Source: Mucilaginibacter empetricola
Lineage (GTDB): Bacteria > Bacteroidota > Bacteroidia > Sphingobacteriales > Sphingobacteriaceae
Reading direction: 5' to 3'
DNA length: 64,000 nucleotides
NCBI RefSeq assembly: GCF_024808665.1
Contig: NZ_JANUBZ010000006.1
Span: forward strand, 124,001 to 188,000
Positions 62,350 to 64,000 of the stretch are shown one piece after another. Numbering within the stretch: the first letter of the stretch is position 1; each line of letters begins with the position of its first letter. The notes under the pieces were generated by a model. It saw only the letters and a list, made by a program, of their open reading frames with translations. It had not been told where the DNA came from and made no database searches. The translations under genes were made by a program, and so were the position numbers.

Positions 62350-62655
62350 CTATTTTTGGAACAGACCGCCCAAACCGCCAAACATCTCTTTCGTCATGGC
62401 GGCCATTTCGCTTTGGCTAACATTATCAGCTTGTTCCATCGCTTTGTTTATGGCAATTACTAAAAGCTCTTCCAATTGTTCTTTATCGGTATCTTTAAGT
62501 AAGCTGTCATCAATAGTAACGCTTTGTACTACTTTATTGCCATTGGCAGTAACAGTAATTTTGCCACCCTCGGCAATGCCGGTAACAGTAACGGCATCCA
62601 GCCTGGTTTTTACTTCGCCAGCCTTTTGCTGGGCTTCCATTATTTTGTCGAACAT
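62350..62655 (-). CDS. YbaB/EbfC-family nucleoid-associated protein
   Basis: A 101-residue DNA-binding protein. MFDKIMEAQQKAGEVKTRLDAVTVTGIAEGGKITVTANGNKVVQSVTID followed by a helical end with NKAMEQADNVSQSEMAAMTKEM matches the YbaB fold, a dimer that binds DNA with little sequence preference. The gene begins just beyond an inverted-repeat tract (62667-62866). Confidence 0.9.
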   Translation of the reverse strand: MFDKIMEAQQKAGEVKTRLDAVTVTGIAEGGKITVTANGNKVVQSVTIDDSLLKDTDKEQLEELLVIAINKAMEQADNVSQSEMAAMTKEMFGGLGGLFQK

Positions 62656-62666
62656 GTTGTTTTTTA

Positions 62667-62866
62667 TGTGCAGATAAGTTATGTGCAGATGTGCAGATGT
62701 GCAAATATGCAGATGTGCAGATTATTATTTAATTAAATATAAGTTGTCGTAAATTCAGTATTTTCATTTCCAAATCCGCACATCCCCGCATCCGAATATC
62801 CCATCATTCGCACATCTGCATATCCTCACATCCCCACATTTGCACATCCCCGCATCTGCACATCCG
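62667..62866. repeat. 200-bp inverted repeat of ATGTGCAG words
   Basis: The left part (62667-62722) has about five copies of ATGTGCAG in tandem. After an AT-rich spacer the right part (62771-62866) has about ten degenerate copies of the reverse word, GCACATC/CTGCACATCC. The arms can pair into a long imperfect hairpin. The tract begins 12 nt before the YbaB start and stops exactly at the serine hydrolase stop codon. Confidence 0.75.
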
Positions 62867-64000
62867 CTAATCATCACTGGTATCCCCATTACCCTTATAT
62901 GCACTTTTACGCACAATAGGCATGCCAACGGCATTAAACAGGTCATCCAATTTTAAAAGGCTTCCGTTTGATAAGTTGGTTAAAAGCACCACAGTTATAT
63001 CATCCTGTATATCTCTTAAATAAATATGTCTGAAACCATGCCACCAGCCGGTATGGTAAATTACCTGTTTGCCCGGTGCTTCAAATATGCGCCATCCGTA
63101 ACCATAGCTAAAATGACCATGTATCATTGGGTTACGCGGCACGTAGGCCGAGTCCATTGTGGCTTGTTTTAATAACCTGCCATCGCGTAAAGCCCGGTCA
63201 AAAAGGTACAGATCACCAACGGTGCTGTATATGCCTTTATCACCAACAGGGCCGTCTAAAAAATTTTGCGCTACCGAATAGCGCCATTGGCCCCTGTCGT
63301 GCCCAACCACATCAACCGGAATTTTTTGATACACAGCTTTGGAGTAAACGGCGGTATGCTCCATTCCTGAAGGATTGAAGATATGCGTCTTCATAAAATC
63401 GGCGTATGATTGTCCGGTTATTTTTTCGATGATCGAACCCAATACCATGAAATTGGAATTATTGTACAAGAACCTTTTATTGGGTTTATTAAACGGGCGC
63501 GGTTTATACTGCGCAATTAACGCCATCTCATCCTGGTTAGATAATCCTTTGCGTTCGTCGCGATGTTCGGCACGGTACAGATCATCCGTAAAATAGACGT
63601 AGTTCATCATACCCGAGCGATGGGTGAGCAGCAGGCGGATGGTAACGCCATCGTACGGAAAATCGGGAAAGTATTTTTTTACATCGTCATCCAAGGTCAG
63701 TTTTCCTTGCTCCCAAAGCATCAATATGGCAGTGGAGGTCATGGTTTTGGTAACCGATGCCAGTTCAAACTGTGAGCCTATTTTTAAGCTATCGCGATGC
63801 AGATAATCGGCCCAGCCAATTGCTTTTTCATATATAACTTTGCCATGTTTAGCCACCAGCACGTTGCCATTAAAGCCACGTGTGCGGTGCAATTCCTGCA
63901 TAACGGCGTCGATATGCTTATCGGCATCTTTAGGATCATAAGCCAGTAAGGCTTTGGGATCAAATGGCACCGAGGGTTTAACCGGGGCCGCCTGAACACT
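62867..64000 (-). CDS. Serine hydrolase, class C beta-lactamase/DD-peptidase type (5' end missing)
   Basis: The frame is open to the window edge, so the start is outside; the residue that could be read as a GTG start at 63970 is an internal valine. The segment before it, reading SVQAAPVKPSVPFD, looks like the end of a signal peptide. Motifs: ELASVTKTMTSTAILML with the SVTK nucleophile block, YNNSNFMVLGSIIEKITG with the YNN tyrosine, and IYHTGWWHGF in the position of the KTG box (HTG). A periplasmic esterase or peptidase is as likely as a beta-lactamase. Confidence 0.88.
   Translation of the reverse strand, partial: SVQAAPVKPSVPFDPKALLAYDPKDADKHIDAVMQELHRTRGFNGNVLVAKHGKVIYEKAIGWADYLHRDSLKIGSQFELASVTKTMTSTAILMLWEQGKLTLDDDVKKYFPDFPYDGVTIRLLLTHRSGMMNYVYFTDDLYRAEHRDERKGLSNQDEMALIAQYKPRPFNKPNKRFLYNNSNFMVLGSIIEKITGQSYADFMKTHIFNPSGMEHTAVYSKAVYQKIPVDVVGHDRGQWRYSVAQNFLDGPVGDKGIYSTVGDLYLFDRALRDGRLLKQATMDSAYVPRNPMIHGHFSYGYGWRIFEAPGKQVIYHTGWWHGFRHIYLRDIQDDITVVLLTNLSNGSLLKLDDLFNAVGMPIVRKSAYKGNGDTSDD

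Noticed and set aside
62667..62866. CRISPR-like appearance of repeated ATGTGCAG/CATCTGCAC words
   Set aside because: Repeats are 8-16 nt, contiguous and degenerate, without regular unique spacers; no cas genes nearby.
62764..62946. 60-residue Cys-rich minus-strand frame
   Set aside because: It is a translation of the short-period repeat tract and overlaps the end of the serine hydrolase; no start context or family.
1..64000. Prophage, IS element or integrative element
   Set aside because: No transposase, integrase, phage structural gene or tRNA attachment site was seen.

Overview
The window looks like chromosomal DNA of a Bacteroidota bacterium, most likely Sphingobacteriaceae (Mucilaginibacter/Pedobacter type). 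This is inferred from the gene families: LytS/LytTR two-component pairs, DUF5777 and YceI proteins, DUF2911, N-terminally anchored anti-sigma proteins with a barrel-like C-terminus, lipoboxes and small lysine-rich secreted proteins. It also rests on TAnnTTTG-type promoter elements and the absence of clear Shine-Dalgarno sites. No rRNA, tRNA, CRISPR array, insertion sequence or prophage was seen.

Layout. 0-5.3 kb: end of an alpha/beta hydrolase, a Tat-type metallophosphoesterase with YceI and a dihaem cytochrome, a LytS/LytTR pair, a GNAT enzyme and a J-domain/KTSC fusion. 5.4-13.3 kb (minus strand): a heavy-metal RND efflux operon reading regulator, sensor kinase, TolC, adaptor, pump. 13.3-22.6 kb: a second LytS/LytTR pair, DUF2911 and PD40 secreted proteins, a PAP2-like membrane protein, MerC plus a Fur-family regulator behind a perfect 25-bp palindrome, a cell-wall amidase and a secreted glycosidase. 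23.1-50.3 kb: a large surface-polysaccharide-type locus. 50.4-64 kb: mostly housekeeping genes (trmB, an alkyltransferase-like protein, tag, polA, glgA-glgC, ybaB, UPF0173) and the start-less part of a serine hydrolase.

The main discovery candidate is a self-contained ECF sigma regulon. The minus-strand operon at 23.1-26.5 kb encodes an ECF sigma factor, a membrane anti-sigma-like protein, YceI and a DUF5777 barrel protein. A promoter-like signature GGCAACC-N16-CGTA (spacing exactly 16 in every case) occurs in front of that operon and in front of every transcription unit of the neighbouring 24-kb locus: seven sites, always between genes and always pointing at the next gene. The sites are 26568-26594(-), 26911-26937(+), 29267-29293(+), 34434-34460(+), 41485-41511(-), 41536-41562(+) and 50262-50288(-). 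The simplest reading is that this sigma factor controls itself and the whole locus.

The controlled genes are glycosyltransferases, a Wzx-type flippase, two O-antigen polymerase/ligase-like proteins and a nucleotidyltransferase. A block of two cobalamin-type radical SAM enzymes, a SPASM radical SAM enzyme and three methyltransferases follows, then an amidohydrolase, a polysaccharide deacetylase, a GNAT enzyme, an unrecognised protein and an ABC exporter. The product cannot be named from sequence. A modified glycan or glycolipid exported to the cell surface is the best inference.

Two classes of non-coding repeat were also found. One is a ~150-nt structured element present twice in opposite orientation, each time between convergent genes, with compensatory changes in a terminal hairpin. 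The other is a set of intergenic tracts of short-period repeats, several built as long imperfect inverted repeats, each with a different core word.
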